A stretch of DNA of 64,000 bases from positions 1 through 64,000 of the forward strand of contig CAVRGQ010000008.1 of assembly GCA_963720785.1 (NCBI GenBank). Reading direction: 5' to 3'. Positions 1-11,079 of this stretch are shown here, one piece after another. The notes beneath the pieces are model-generated. The model was not told the origin of the DNA. It worked only from the letters and a program-made list of their open reading frames with translations, and ran no database searches. The position numbers and the translations under genes were made by a program. Origin of the DNA: CAVRGQ01 sp963720785. GTDB lineage: Bacteria; Actinomycetota; Acidimicrobiia; IMCC26256; DASPTH01. Position 1 is the first letter of the stretch. Every line of letters begins with the position of its first letter.

Positions 1-65
1 CAAGCGGGCCGGCCTGAAATCGGAGAGCTGCCTTCCGGATCACTTCTGCTCCGGTTGGCAACTTT

Positions 66-128
66 GCACGGTGGCCCTCGAAAGGGTCTCACCGTGCGGA
101 ATTTCGGTGTGACGTGTCTCGCGACACG
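66..128 (-). other. two hairpins in the rRNA leader
   Basis: Arms GCACGGTG (66-73) and CACCGTGC (90-97) enclose an inner CCCT/AGGG stem. A second hairpin has arms CGTGTC (113-118) and GACACG (123-128) with a 4-nt loop. Such stems are common in rRNA leaders as processing or folding elements; their role here is inferred. Confidence 0.4.
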
Positions 129-150
129 CCCGCACTGGCTTTTGGCGTCA

Positions 151-175
151 CTGTTCTGTTTTCAAGGAGCGATCC
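151..175 (-). promoter_or_regulatory. boxA-like rRNA antitermination element
   Basis: The minus strand reads CTCCTTGAAAACAGAACAG followed by GTGACGCCAAAAGCC. This matches the familiar bacterial rRNA leader/spacer motif CTTTGAAAACTGAACA, and in actinobacteria the same block is followed by GTG-CCAAAA-GCC. Nus factors bind this element on nascent rRNA. It is the main reason for reading the region as an rRNA leader. Confidence 0.6.
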
Positions 176-312
176 GCCCGACACCATTCGGAGGGCACGC
201 CGAAGCGAGCCGCCGAACTGGAGCGCCGAGCCGACACTCACTACTCGTTGGTCTGTCATGACCCGTGCGACCGCCCCTGAGGGCCGATCCACCGAGCAGC
301 GTCCGTGTCAAT

Positions 313-337
313 CCGCCGTGAGGTGTTCCCTCGGCGG
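313..337 (-). other. hairpin at the 5' end of the rRNA leader transcript
   Basis: CCGCC and GGCGG arms plus an inner GAGG/CCTC stem with a small bulge form a GC-rich hairpin that would occupy the first nucleotides of the transcript from the promoter at 345-373. No U-tract follows, so it is not an intrinsic terminator. It may protect the 5' end or feed leader folding. Confidence 0.35.
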
Positions 338-344
338 AGTGGAA

Positions 345-373
345 ATACTAGGCCCCGGGCCCTCCGACTGCAA
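345..373 (-). promoter_or_regulatory. rRNA operon promoter (sigma-70 type)
   Basis: On the minus strand a -35 box TTGCAG (368-373) is followed by a 17-nt spacer and a -10 box TAGTAT (345-350). A-rich sequence (AAAATCCGCGAAAAT, about 387-401) sits just upstream of the -35 and resembles an UP element. Expected transcription start is about 338, directed leftward into the boxA-containing leader. Both hexamers and spacing are seen directly; the UP role is inferred. Confidence 0.6.
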
Positions 374-465
374 CTCGGGACGGCCATTTTCGCGGATTTT
401 TCTCGTGCGCAGCCGGCGGAGCAGGCCTCCAGGGCCCTGACCAGCACTTCCCGCGACCCGCACGG

Positions 466-471
466 TAGTCT
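466..471 (+). promoter_or_regulatory. candidate leaderless -10 box for the small membrane protein
   Basis: TAGTCT ends 8 nt before the ATG at 480, a distance that would put the transcription start at or next to the start codon. No good -35 box is seen. There is no Shine-Dalgarno sequence before the ATG, which agrees with a leaderless mRNA. Confidence 0.35.
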
Positions 472-479
472 CCCCGCCC

Positions 480-690
480 ATGGGATCGTCCGGGATGAAG
501 AAGAAGGGCCGCCAGCACCAGCCGAAGGTCGGCACTCCGAAGGAGCAGCAGTACACCGCGGCACAAGGAGCAGCAGGCCGTGGTGGGCAACTTCGGTGTT
601 CGCAACAAGGGCTGGATGTTCTGGACCGCCCTCGTGGTGATCGTGGCCATCGTGGCCTTCTCGCTGCTCAGCTGGGTGCTCTGGTTCTGA
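480..690 (+). CDS. small single-span membrane protein, frameshifted
   Basis: The first half reads MGSSGMKKKGRQHQPKVGTP and is lysine-rich and soluble. After a one-frame slip near 556-562 the other frame reads KEQQAVVGNFGVRNKGWMFW followed by a hydrophobic helix and ends at 690. Restoring one CG in the CCGCGG run joins both into a protein of about 70 residues with a basic cytoplasmic N-terminus and one C-terminal membrane helix of about 20 residues. I do not recognise a named family. A start at the internal ATG (495) is also possible. The gene diverges from the rRNA operon. Confidence 0.5.
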
Positions 691-744
691 GCCCCTGGTA
701 TTGAGCCCCTCGTCGCGGCCGTGGCCGCAGGCGACCGGACGGAG

Positions 745-1968
745 CTAGACGAGCCGGGCCCAGTTGCGCTTGCCCAGCTGCAGCGTGCGGCCGGCGAGCT
801 CCTCGGCCCGGCACTCGAGGTCGGGGTCGGTCACGACGTCGCCGTCGATGCGCACCCCGCCCTGCTCGATCTTGCGCTTGCCCTCCTTGTTGGAGGGCAC
901 CGCCTTCGGGAACGCCAGGGCCAGCACCCGGTACAGGCGCACCGTGCCGTCGTGGTACTCGTCGGCGGGGATGGCCACCTCGGGCAGGTCGGTCGGCACC
1001 TCATTGGCGCGGAACACCCGGTCGAAGCCGGCCTGCGCCGCCTCTCCGGCCCCGCCGCCGTGGTACAGGTCGACCACGGTGCGGGCCAACAGACGTTTGG
1101 CGTCGACCGGCGCCAGGTCACCGGAGGTGAGCGCCCCGGTGACCTCTTCGATGCGGTCGGGGTGCCACCCCGTGGTGAGGGTGAAGTACCGGGGCATCAG
1201 CTCGTCGGGGATGCTCAGGAGCTTGCCGAACTGCTCCCCCGGCGCCTCGTCGATTCCCACGTAGTTGCCGAGCGACTTCGACATCTTCTGCACGCCGTCG
1301 AGCCCCTCGAGCAGCGGCGTGGTGAGCACGCACTGCCCCTCCTGGCCCTCCTGCTCCTGCAGGGTGCGTCCCATCAGGTTGTTGAACAGCTGGTCGGTGC
1401 CGCCGAGCTCGATGTCGGACTGCACCATCACGGAGTCCCAGCCCTGCAACAGCGGGTAGAGGAACTCCATCACCGAGATGGGGACGCCGCCCTTGTAGCG
1501 CTTGGAGAAATCGTCGCGCTCGAGCATGCGGGCGACCGTGGTGCGGGCGGCGAGGCGCAACGTGTCCTCGATGCCCATGGCGCCGAGCCACTCGGAGTTG
1601 CGCCGGATTTCGAGGTTGTCGGAGAGGAGGATGCGCTTCGCCTGCTCCACGTAGGTGGCGGCGTAGCCCTCGACCTCCTCCTTGGAGAGTCGGGGTCGCG
1701 TGGTCGACTTCCCGGTGGGGTCGCCCACCTGGGCGGTGAAGTCGCCGATGATCAGCACCGCGGTGTGGCCCAGCTCCTGGAACTGGCGGAGCTTGCGCAG
1801 CACGACGGCGAAGCCGAGGTGGATGTCGGACGCCGTGGGGTCGATCCCCAGCTTCACCCGCAGGGGACGGCCGGTGCCCAGCTTGCGGCGGATGTCGGCC
1901 TCGGTGATGAGGTCGACCGCGCCGGTGCGCAGGATCCGCAGCTGCTCTTCGACGGGGACGGCACTCAT
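745..1968 (-). CDS. tyrS: tyrosyl-tRNA synthetase
   Basis: Class I aminoacyl-tRNA synthetase that charges tRNA-Tyr in the cytoplasm. The 407-residue protein has the HIGH-type motif HLGF at residues 50-53, the KMSKS motif at 228-232, and a C-terminal S4 RNA-binding domain from about 345. The active-site sequence GIDPTASDIHLGF and the extended GDFTAQVGDPTGKS block resemble the TyrRZ-like branch. The start at 1968 (MSAVPVEEQ) is preferred over an in-frame start 33 nt upstream. A TAGCGT -10-like box at 1979-1984 would give a leader of only a few nt. Neighbouring mpg gives the same mpg-tyrS pairing known in M. tuberculosis. Confidence 0.95.
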   Translation of the reverse strand: MSAVPVEEQLRILRTGAVDLITEADIRRKLGTGRPLRVKLGIDPTASDIHLGFAVVLRKLRQFQELGHTAVLIIGDFTAQVGDPTGKSTTRPRLSKEEVEGYAATYVEQAKRILLSDNLEIRRNSEWLGAMGIEDTLRLAARTTVARMLERDDFSKRYKGGVPISVMEFLYPLLQGWDSVMVQSDIELGGTDQLFNNLMGRTLQEQEGQEGQCVLTTPLLEGLDGVQKMSKSLGNYVGIDEAPGEQFGKLLSIPDELMPRYFTLTTGWHPDRIEEVTGALTSGDLAPVDAKRLLARTVVDLYHGGGAGEAAQAGFDRVFRANEVPTDLPEVAIPADEYHDGTVRLYRVLALAFPKAVPSNKEGKRKIEQGGVRIDGDVVTDPDLECRAEELAGRTLQLGKRNWARLV

Positions 1969-2070
1969 AGACCCCGGAACGCTACCCGCGTCCCCTCTCA
2001 CATCCCTTTCTTGGGCTCTTCCGCGCCGCTATAGGTGCCTCGAAGAGCGCCAAAACGAGCGGATCGGGGG

Positions 2071-2691
2071 TCAGGGGCGGGAGAGGTTGGGGTCGCCGGG
2101 GACGCAGAAACGCCAGGGGTGCTCGTCGCCCTTGCCCGGGGCGAGGCCGATGCGGGTGGTCACGAGGGGGACGGCCGGCGGCGGGGTGCCGTCATCGAGC
2201 AGGTGCAACTCACCCGCAGGATCGGGCCGCACCAGATCGGCGCCGTCGAGCGCGCCGGTGATCCCGAACGCCTCGCACAGCTTCGCCGGGCCGGACAACA
2301 GGTCCCGGTCGCGCAGGGGCCGGGCCTGTGCCTTGGTACGGCGGGCGCGCATCACGTCGACGCCCTCGAGCGGCGCCGCCGCACGCAGCAGGACCGCCGA
2401 CGCCACCCCCGGCTCCCCTGCCACCACGTTGGCGCACCAGTGCATGCCGTAGGTGAAGTACACGTAGAGGTGGCCGGCGGGCCCGAACATCGTGGCGGTG
2501 CGCGGCGTCTTCCCGCGGAACGCGTGGCTCCCCGCGTCGTCGGCGCCGCAGTAGGCCTCGACCTCCACGATGCGCGCCGCGAGCGCGGGCTCACCCGGGG
2601 CCCGGCGCACCAGGACCTTGTTGAGCAACTCGGGCGCGAGCTCCCGCGAATCGCGGGAGAAGAAGGACCGCGGCAGGGACCGGCTTCGCAT
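2071..2691 (-). CDS. mpg: 3-methyladenine DNA glycosylase (AAG/MPG family)
   Basis: Removes alkylated purines from DNA in base-excision repair. The 206 residues are typical for bacterial Aag-like enzymes. Family signatures are visible: RIVEVEAYCGADDAGSHAF in the N-terminal half, with the general-base glutamate of the EVEAY block, and the DNA-intercalation region YVYFTYGMHWCANVV. The C-terminal half keeps LLSGPAKLCEAFGI. It lies 14 nt downstream of argH on the same strand and may be the last cistron of the arginine transcript, followed by tyrS after about 100 nt. Confidence 0.9.
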   Translation of the reverse strand: MRSRSLPRSFFSRDSRELAPELLNKVLVRRAPGEPALAARIVEVEAYCGADDAGSHAFRGKTPRTATMFGPAGHLYVYFTYGMHWCANVVAGEPGVASAVLLRAAAPLEGVDVMRARRTKAQARPLRDRDLLSGPAKLCEAFGITGALDGADLVRPDPAGELHLLDDGTPPPAVPLVTTRIGLAPGKGDEHPWRFCVPGDPNLSRP

Positions 2692-2705
2692 CGTGACGGG
2701 GCGGC

Positions 2706-5317
<2,612 letters not shown>

Positions 5318-5329
5318 CTCGTTTCCCTT

Positions 5330-5800
5330 CTACAGGCCCGCGAGGGCTGCGAGCTCTGCTGCAACTGCGGCACCGCCGATGTGCTCGGCGGTCACCAGGA
5401 TGATCGTGTCGTCGCCCGCCACGGTGCCGAGCACCTCGGCCTGGCCCGCGCGGTCGAGCGCGGACGCCACCACGTCCGCGGACCCGGGCGGCGTCCGCAA
5501 CACCACGAGGTTCGCACTGTGCGACACCTCCACCACGAATTCGCCCATGACCCGGCGCAGGTGGTCGTCGGGGGCGGTGCGCTCCTTGGCGTGCTCGGGG
5601 ATGGCGTAGGCGGTCGCCCCACCGGGGATCCGCACCTTCACCGCCCCGAGCTCCTCGAGGTCACGGCTCACGGTGGCCTGGGTGGCCACCACGCCGTCGG
5701 CCGCGAGCATGTCGACCAGCTGCACCTGGCTGGAGATCACCTGCTCCTCCAGCATCTTGGCGATGCGGTGCTGGCGCTGGGGCTTGCCCAAGGTCGCCAT
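5330..5800 (-). CDS. argR: arginine repressor ArgR
   Basis: Arginine-responsive DNA-binding regulator of the arg genes. The 156 residues hold an N-terminal winged helix with the recognition segment ATVSRDLEELG (SRDL at 45-48) and a C-terminal arginine-binding hexamerisation domain with GTVAGDDT at 125-132, whose paired aspartates bind arginine. The start overlaps the argF stop (TGATG). Its place inside the operon suggests autoregulation through the candidate site before argC. Confidence 0.95.
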   Translation of the reverse strand: MATLGKPQRQHRIAKMLEEQVISSQVQLVDMLAADGVVATQATVSRDLEELGAVKVRIPGGATAYAIPEHAKERTAPDDHLRRVMGEFVVEVSHSANLVVLRTPPGSADVVASALDRAGQAEVLGTVAGDDTIILVTAEHIGGAAVAAELAALAGL

Positions 5801-6717
5801 CAGAGATCGTCTCCTCGGAGTACGTGGGCCAGGGCGGCCCGGGCGGCGTCCATGCGGTTGGCGGCCTGCTGCCACACCGCCGAGCGCGGGCCGTCGATCA
5901 CGCCCGCGCTCACCTCCTCGCCCCGGTGCGCCGGCAGGCAGTGCAGGAACCATGCCTGCTCCCCCGCCGTCGCCATGAGGTCCTCGTCGACGGTGTAGCC
6001 CTCGAAGGCGACCTTGCGCAGCGCGGTCTCCTCTTCCTGGCCCATCGAGGTCCACACGTCGGTGTACACCGCGTCGGCGCCGCGGACCGCTTCGTGCGGA
6101 TCCGCGGTGAGCTCCACCACTCCCCCGAGGTTGCGGGCCTGGCGCACCACGATCTCGTCGAGCTCGTAGCCCTGCGGCGACGCGACGGTGAGCTCCACGC
6201 CGGTGAGCGCAGCGCCGTAGGCGAGCGATGCGGCCACGTTGTTGCCGTCACCCACGTAGACGAGCCGCCGGCCCTCGAGCGTGCCGCACAGCTCGCGCAG
6301 GGTGAGGAAGTCGGCGACGGCCTGGAGCGGGTGCGCACGGTCGGACAACAGGTTCACGATCGGGACCGGCGCGGCCGCGGCCATCTCCTCGAGCGTGCTG
6401 TGGTCGAACACCCGCGCCGCGATGACCGCGCAGAACGACGCGTAGGTGCGGGCGACGTCGGGGGCGGTCTCGCGCACCCCCAGGCCGATCTCCTCGCCGC
6501 GGATGTAGATGGGATGACCACCGAGTCCGACCACCGCCATCTCGGTGGAGGCGCGCGTGCGGGACGACGGCTTCTCGAAGATGAGGGCGGCGCCCTTGCC
6601 CGCGAGCAGCTGCGGGATGGACGACGGATCGGCTTTCCACGCGGTGGCCGTGTCGAGCAGCGCGGTGAACTCCGCGGGCGTGAGGTCGTCGAGCTCGAGC
6701 AGTCGAGCGGAGGTCAT
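5800..6717 (-). CDS. argF: ornithine carbamoyltransferase
   Basis: Makes citrulline from ornithine and carbamoyl phosphate; the carbamoyl phosphate presumably comes from carAB at 44307-48794. The 305 residues carry the carbamoyl-phosphate loop SSRTR at 51-55, HPLQ at 129-132, and the ornithine-specific HCLPAHRGEEV block from 259. The last motif separates it from aspartate carbamoyltransferase. It lies 16 nt after argD. Confidence 0.96.
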   Translation of the reverse strand: MTSARLLELDDLTPAEFTALLDTATAWKADPSSIPQLLAGKGAALIFEKPSSRTRASTEMAVVGLGGHPIYIRGEEIGLGVRETAPDVARTYASFCAVIAARVFDHSTLEEMAAAAPVPIVNLLSDRAHPLQAVADFLTLRELCGTLEGRRLVYVGDGNNVAASLAYGAALTGVELTVASPQGYELDEIVVRQARNLGGVVELTADPHEAVRGADAVYTDVWTSMGQEEETALRKVAFEGYTVDEDLMATAGEQAWFLHCLPAHRGEEVSAGVIDGPRSAVWQQAANRMDAARAALAHVLRGDDL

Positions 6718-6733
6718 GAGAGCACCCTCTTCG

Positions 6734-7924
6734 TCACAGAACCGTCTGGAGGATTGCGACCGCGGCGTCGATCTCCGCGTCGGACACGAGCAGCGACGGC
6801 GCGAACCGCAACGCCGTGGGGGTGACCGCGTTCACCACGAGGCCGGCCTCGAGGCACTCGAGCGCGACCGGCCCGGCCTCGATGCCCTCGTCGAGCTCCG
6901 CGGCCACGAGCAGGCCGACGCCGCGAACGCCGGCAACGCCGGGCACCGCGGCGAGCCTGGAACAGAGCCGCTCACCCGCGGCGGCGGCGCGGGCGGGCAC
7001 GTCGAGCGCTTCCATCTGTTCCAGCACCGCGAACGCGGCCCGCGCCGCGAGGGGCTGGCCGCCGTAGGTGGTGGCGTGGTCGCCGGGCTTGAACGCCGAC
7101 GCGACGTCGGCCTTCGCCCAGCACGCACCGATGGGCATGCCGTTGCCGAGTGCCTTGGCCATGGTGACGATGTCGGGCTGCACGCCGGGCGAGTGCTGGA
7201 AGCCAAACCACTTGCCGGTGCGGCCGAGGCCGGTCTGCACCTCGTCGACGATCAGCAGCGCCTCGCGCTCGTCGCACAGCGAGCGCACGCCCTCGAGGTA
7301 GCCGGGCGGGCACGGCTGCACACCGCCCTCGCCCTGGATGGGCTCGAGCATCACCGCGCACACCCGCTCGTCCATCGCCGCGGCGAGCGCGTCGAGGTCG
7401 CCGAAGACCACCTGCCGGAACCCGGTGGGCAGCGGCTGGAACGTCTCCTGCTTCTGCGGCTGGCCGGTGGCGGCGAGCGTGGTGAGCGTGCGGCCGTGGA
7501 ACGAACCCCACGCCGAGAGCACGTGGAAGCGGCCGGGGCCGCCGTTGGCCTGGCCGTACCGGCGCGCGAGCTTGATCGCGCACTCGTTGGCCTCCGCGCC
7601 CGAGTTGGCGAAGAACACCCGGCCGTCGCCACCGAGGTGCGCGTCGAGCTTCTCCGCGACCTGCGGCTGCCACTCGTTGAAGTAGAGGTTCGACACGTGC
7701 AGCAGGGTGCGCGCCTGTTCGGCGATCGCGTCGGCCACCGCGGGGTTGGCGTGCCCGAGCGACGTGACCGCGAGGCCGCCGAGGAAGTCGAGGTACTCCT
7801 TGCCCTCGCTGTCCCACAGCTTCGTGCCCTCGCCGCGCACGAACGCGACCGGCAACCGGCCGTAGGTCTGCATCACGTGCTCGGCGTCGAGCGCGCGGAT
7901 CTGTTCGAAGTGCATGTCACTCAT
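6734..7924 (-). CDS. argD: acetylornithine aminotransferase
   Basis: PLP-dependent class III aminotransferase that converts N-acetylglutamate semialdehyde to N-acetylornithine. The 396 residues show the cofactor-phosphate loop NSGAEANE, the aspartate-containing block DEVQTGLGRTG at 227-237, and the Schiff-base lysine K257 in TMAKALGNG. The start overlaps the argB stop by four bases (ATGA). Position between argB and argF supports the assignment over other ornithine or GABA aminotransferases. Confidence 0.95.
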   Translation of the reverse strand: MSDMHFEQIRALDAEHVMQTYGRLPVAFVRGEGTKLWDSEGKEYLDFLGGLAVTSLGHANPAVADAIAEQARTLLHVSNLYFNEWQPQVAEKLDAHLGGDGRVFFANSGAEANECAIKLARRYGQANGGPGRFHVLSAWGSFHGRTLTTLAATGQPQKQETFQPLPTGFRQVVFGDLDALAAAMDERVCAVMLEPIQGEGGVQPCPPGYLEGVRSLCDEREALLIVDEVQTGLGRTGKWFGFQHSPGVQPDIVTMAKALGNGMPIGACWAKADVASAFKPGDHATTYGGQPLAARAAFAVLEQMEALDVPARAAAAGERLCSRLAAVPGVAGVRGVGLLVAAELDEGIEAGPVALECLEAGLVVNAVTPTALRFAPSLLVSDAEIDAAVAILQTVL

Positions 7925-8787
7925 GGCGTCACCATCGTTCCGACACCTTCACGGGTGAAGAACTCGAGCAGCAGCGCGTGCGGGATGCGGCCGTCGAGGA
8001 TGTGGGCGCGCGCCACGCCGTTGCGCAGCGCGTCGACGCACGAGTGGATCTTCGGGATCATGCCCTCGGAGAGCTTGCCCGCGGCCTCGAGCTGCTCCAG
8101 CCCGGCGATGTCGATGTTCGAGATGAGTGAGGCCTGGTCGGGGTAGTCCGCGTACAACCCTTCGACGTTGGTGAGGTACACGAGCTTCTCGGCCGGCAGC
8201 GCGGCGGCGATCGCGCCGGCGACGGTGTCGGCGTTCACGTTGTAGGCCTGGCCCTCGGTGTCGACGCCCACCGTCGCGATCACCGGGATCAGCTCCTCGC
8301 GGGTGAGCCGCTCGATGATCGACGGGTCGATCGACTCGACGTCGCCGACGAAGCCGAGGCGCTCGTCGCGCATGGTGACCTTGATGAGGCCGGCGTCCTC
8401 GCCGGAGAGCCCGACCGCGTAGGAGCCGTGCTGGTTCAGCGCCGACACGATCTCCCGGTTGACCTTGCCCACCAGCGCCATGCGCACGATGTCGACGCTC
8501 TCGGCGTCGGTGACGCGCAGGCCGTCGACGAACTCGGGCTCCTTGCCGAGCCGGCGCATCAGGTCGCTGATCTGCGGGCCGCCGCCGTGCACCACCACGG
8601 GGTTCATGCCCACGAGGCGCATGAGCACGATGTCGGTGGCGAACAGGTCGGCGAGCGCCGGGTCGTCCATGGCGTTGCCGCCGTACTTGATGACGACGGT
8701 CTTCCCCGAGAACTCCCGGATGTACGGCAACGCTTCGCTGAGGATCCCGGCCTTCTCCTGGATGCGCGGGTCGTGGAAGTCGACCAT
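7921..8787 (-). CDS. argB: acetylglutamate kinase
   Basis: Phosphorylates N-acetylglutamate. The 288-residue protein is an amino-acid kinase fold with the glycine-rich ATP segment KYGGNAM and the substrate loop VVHGGGPQI, and it keeps NVNADTVAGAIA in the C-terminal half. Long enzymes of this type in the cyclic pathway are usually arginine-inhibited; whether the N-terminal helix here does that cannot be told from sequence. Overlaps argJ (TGATG) and argD (ATGA). Confidence 0.95.
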   Translation of the reverse strand: MVDFHDPRIQEKAGILSEALPYIREFSGKTVVIKYGGNAMDDPALADLFATDIVLMRLVGMNPVVVHGGGPQISDLMRRLGKEPEFVDGLRVTDAESVDIVRMALVGKVNREIVSALNQHGSYAVGLSGEDAGLIKVTMRDERLGFVGDVESIDPSIIERLTREELIPVIATVGVDTEGQAYNVNADTVAGAIAAALPAEKLVYLTNVEGLYADYPDQASLISNIDIAGLEQLEAAGKLSEGMIPKIHSCVDALRNGVARAHILDGRIPHALLLEFFTREGVGTMVTP

Positions 8788-9986
8788 CAGGACGTCCCCA
8801 TGTTCTCGTCGACGTACGCGTGGGTGAGGTCGGTGAACAGCACCGTCGCCTCGGAGTTGCCGTTGTGGAGGTCGGCGACGATGTCGATGTCGCGGGCCTC
8901 CATGGTGAGGGCGACGGCCGCTTCGTCGTGCGGGAACGCGATGCCACGCACGCAGACGACGTGGCCGTTGTAGGAGATGTCGACCTGCTCGGGATCGAAC
9001 ATCGCACCGCTCACGCCGAGCTCCGAGATCACCCGGCCCCAGTACGGGTCCTTACCGTAGAGCGAGCACTGCACGAGCTGGCTCGACGCGACGGTGCGCG
9101 CGGCGAGCTGTGCCTCGGCCGGCGTGCGCGCGCCCTTCACGGTGATCGACGCGAGCTTGGTGGCGCCCTCGGCGTCGGCCGCCATCTGCCGCGCGAGATC
9201 GGCACACGCGGCGGCGAGCGCGTCACCGAGCGCGTGGAAGGCGGGACCGCCGGCGCGGGTGATGAGCGGGTTGCCGGCCTTGCCGTTGGCGAGCACGAGC
9301 ACGGTGTCGTTGGTGCTGCGGCACGCGTCGACGACGAGCGCGTTGAAGCTGTTGGTGACCGCGTGCTGCAGGAGCACCTGGAGCGCGTCGGGCTCGACCG
9401 CAGCGTCGGTGGTGAGCACCGCGAGCATCGTGGCCATCGCGGGCGACAGCATCGCCGCGCCCTTGGCCAGGCCGCCGACCAACGCGGTGTGGCCGTCGAG
9501 CGACGCGGTCTGCAGCGTCTCCTTGCGCACGGTGTCGGTGGTGAGGATGGCATCGGCCGCGGCGGTACCACCCGCGGCGTCGCCGCTGAGCTGCTGCGCG
9601 AGCTTGGGCACGCCCGACTCGACCGGGTCCATCGGCATGGGGATGCCGATGAGGCCGGTCTGGCACACGAGGACGTCGCGGGTAGCGACGCCGAGACCCT
9701 CCGCAGTGAGTTCGCACATGCGCAGCGCGTCGCGCCGGCCCTGCTCCCCCGTGGCCGCGTTGGCGTTGCCCGAGTTGAGGACGACCGCCGCGGCCTTGCC
9801 GTCGGCGAGGTGCCGGCGGCTGATCTGCACCGGTGCGGCGGCCACCAGGTTGCTGGTGAACACGCCCGCCGCCGCGACGGCGGCGCGGTCGGTAGTGGCG
9901 ATCATCGACAGGTCGGGGTTGCCCGACTCCTTGATGCCCGAGGCGAGCCCGCCCGACTCGAAACCGGGAACTGCAGTCACACTCAC
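8787..9986 (-). CDS. argJ: glutamate N-acetyltransferase / ornithine acetyltransferase
   Basis: Moves the acetyl group from N-acetylornithine to glutamate, so the pathway recycles acetate. The 399-residue precursor contains the self-cleavage site KGAAMLSPAMATMLA; cleavage between Ala185 and Thr186 would give alpha and beta chains with Thr186 as nucleophile. No argE or argA is seen in the window, which fits the cyclic route. It starts 10 nt after argC and overlaps argB at its stop. Confidence 0.95.
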   Translation of the reverse strand: MSVTAVPGFESGGLASGIKESGNPDLSMIATTDRAAVAAAGVFTSNLVAAAPVQISRRHLADGKAAAVVLNSGNANAATGEQGRRDALRMCELTAEGLGVATRDVLVCQTGLIGIPMPMDPVESGVPKLAQQLSGDAAGGTAAADAILTTDTVRKETLQTASLDGHTALVGGLAKGAAMLSPAMATMLAVLTTDAAVEPDALQVLLQHAVTNSFNALVVDACRSTNDTVLVLANGKAGNPLITRAGGPAFHALGDALAAACADLARQMAADAEGATKLASITVKGARTPAEAQLAARTVASSQLVQCSLYGKDPYWGRVISELGVSGAMFDPEQVDISYNGHVVCVRGIAFPHDEAAVALTMEARDIDIVADLHNGNSEATVLFTDLTHAYVDENMGTS

Positions 9987-9996
9987 GGGAGGAACC

Positions 9997-11034
9997 TCAC
10001 GGCATCAGTCCGATCGTCGGGAGTCCGGTGGTCTCGGGGATGCCGAGCAGAAGGTTGGCGTTCTGCACGGCCTGGCCCGATGCGCCCTTGACGAGGTTGT
10101 CGAGTGCGCCGATGGCGAGCACGGTGCCGGTGCGCTCGTCGAACCGCACGGTGAGGTGCACCGAATTGGAGCCGGTGGCGGCCTTGGTGGACGGCGAGCC
10201 GTCGGTGACGATCACGAACGGCTCACCCCGGTAGAACTCGCGGTACGCGTCGAGCAGCGCCTCGGTGGTGAGGCCGGCGACCTGCGGCCGCGCGTAACAG
10301 GTGGCGAGGATGCCCCGGACCATGGGCACGAGGTGCGGGGTGAACAGCACCTGCACGGGCTCGCCGCTCACGTGGGAGAGCGCCTGCTCCATCTCCGCGG
10401 TGTGGCGATGGGTGAGCAGACCGTAGGCGTTGACGTTCTCGTCGACCTCGGAGAACAGGCTCGTGGTCTTGAGGCCCCGGCCCGCGCCGGACACGCCCGA
10501 CACCGCGTCCACCACGATGCCGGTGGGCTCCACGAAGCCGTGGGCGAGCAGTGGCGCCAGCGCGAGCGACGAGGCCGTCGGGTAACACCCCGGCGACGCC
10601 ACGTGCTGCGCGGCCACGATCTGCTCCCGGTAGAGCTCGGGCATCCCGAACGCGAAACGCCCGATCAGCTCCGGCGCGGCGTGGCCCTCGCCGTACCAGC
10701 GCTCGTAGTCGGCGCTCGGCAGCCGGAAGTCGGCGCCGAGGTCGACCACGTGGCCGACGGTGTCGACCAACTCCCCCGCCACCTGCTGCGACTGCCCGTG
10801 CGGCAGGCACAGGAACACCACGTCGTACCCGGCCAGCGCGCCCGGCTCGGTGGGCGCGTACACGGTGTCCGGGTACCCGGCTGCCAGCGACGGGTAGAGG
10901 TCACGGACGTTGGCGCCGGCGTTCGACTCGGCGGTGACCGTCCCCACCTCGATGTCCGGGTGCCCGTGCAACAGCCGGAGCAGCTCCACCCCCGTGTACC
11001 CCGACGTGCCGACGACGGCAGCTCGATACGACAT
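9997..11034 (-). CDS. argC: N-acetyl-gamma-glutamyl-phosphate reductase
   Basis: NADPH-dependent reduction of acetylglutamyl phosphate. The 345 residues begin with the nucleotide-binding loop GTSGYTG (9-15) and carry the catalytic cysteine C150 in ASPGCYPTA. The start MSYRAAVVG at 11034 fits the family N-terminus. The ATG lies 7 nt downstream of a perfect TATACT -10 box, so the mRNA is probably leaderless. First gene of argC-J-B-D-F-R-G-H. Confidence 0.95.
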   Translation of the reverse strand: MSYRAAVVGTSGYTGVELLRLLHGHPDIEVGTVTAESNAGANVRDLYPSLAAGYPDTVYAPTEPGALAGYDVVFLCLPHGQSQQVAGELVDTVGHVVDLGADFRLPSADYERWYGEGHAAPELIGRFAFGMPELYREQIVAAQHVASPGCYPTASSLALAPLLAHGFVEPTGIVVDAVSGVSGAGRGLKTTSLFSEVDENVNAYGLLTHRHTAEMEQALSHVSGEPVQVLFTPHLVPMVRGILATCYARPQVAGLTTEALLDAYREFYRGEPFVIVTDGSPSTKAATGSNSVHLTVRFDERTGTVLAIGALDNLVKGASGQAVQNANLLLGIPETTGLPTIGLMP

Positions 11035-11041
11035 GCCGCAT

Positions 11042-11068
11042 AGTATACACATACCTGCATACTCATAC
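11042..11068 (-). promoter_or_regulatory. arg operon promoter with candidate ArgR operator
   Basis: Minus strand: TATACT (11042-11047) sits 7 nt before the argC ATG, pointing to a leaderless transcript. The AT-rich stretch around it contains three GTATG/CATAC units (11050-11054, 11058-11062, 11064-11068) and a TGCAT half site, unusual in this GC-rich DNA and similar to ARG-box half sites of other actinobacteria. The operator reading rests on argR being in the operon and is inference; no -35 box is clear. Confidence 0.5.
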
Positions 11069-11079
11069 GGCCCCTTTCC

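Larger units (their letters stand above)
1..338 (-). other. rRNA operon 5' leader (rRNA itself lies beyond the window)
   Basis: No protein gene is supported here. Read on the minus strand, the stretch has a strong promoter at its upstream end, a boxA-like antitermination element, and several GC hairpins, the usual layout of an actinobacterial 16S rRNA leader. No 16S start sequence is seen before the window edge, so the mature rRNA must begin to the left of position 1. It could in principle be a spacer between rRNA genes, but the promoter at 345-373 favours the leader. Confidence 0.6.

Noticed and set aside
306..311. TTGACA on the minus strand as a second rRNA promoter
   Set aside because: No acceptable -10 box is found 15-19 nt downstream (ATCGGC or similar only), so I kept only the promoter at 345-373.
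640..760. A gene between the small membrane protein and tyrS
   Set aside because: The 54-nt gap holds no open frame of note and no structured element beyond GC-rich sequence.
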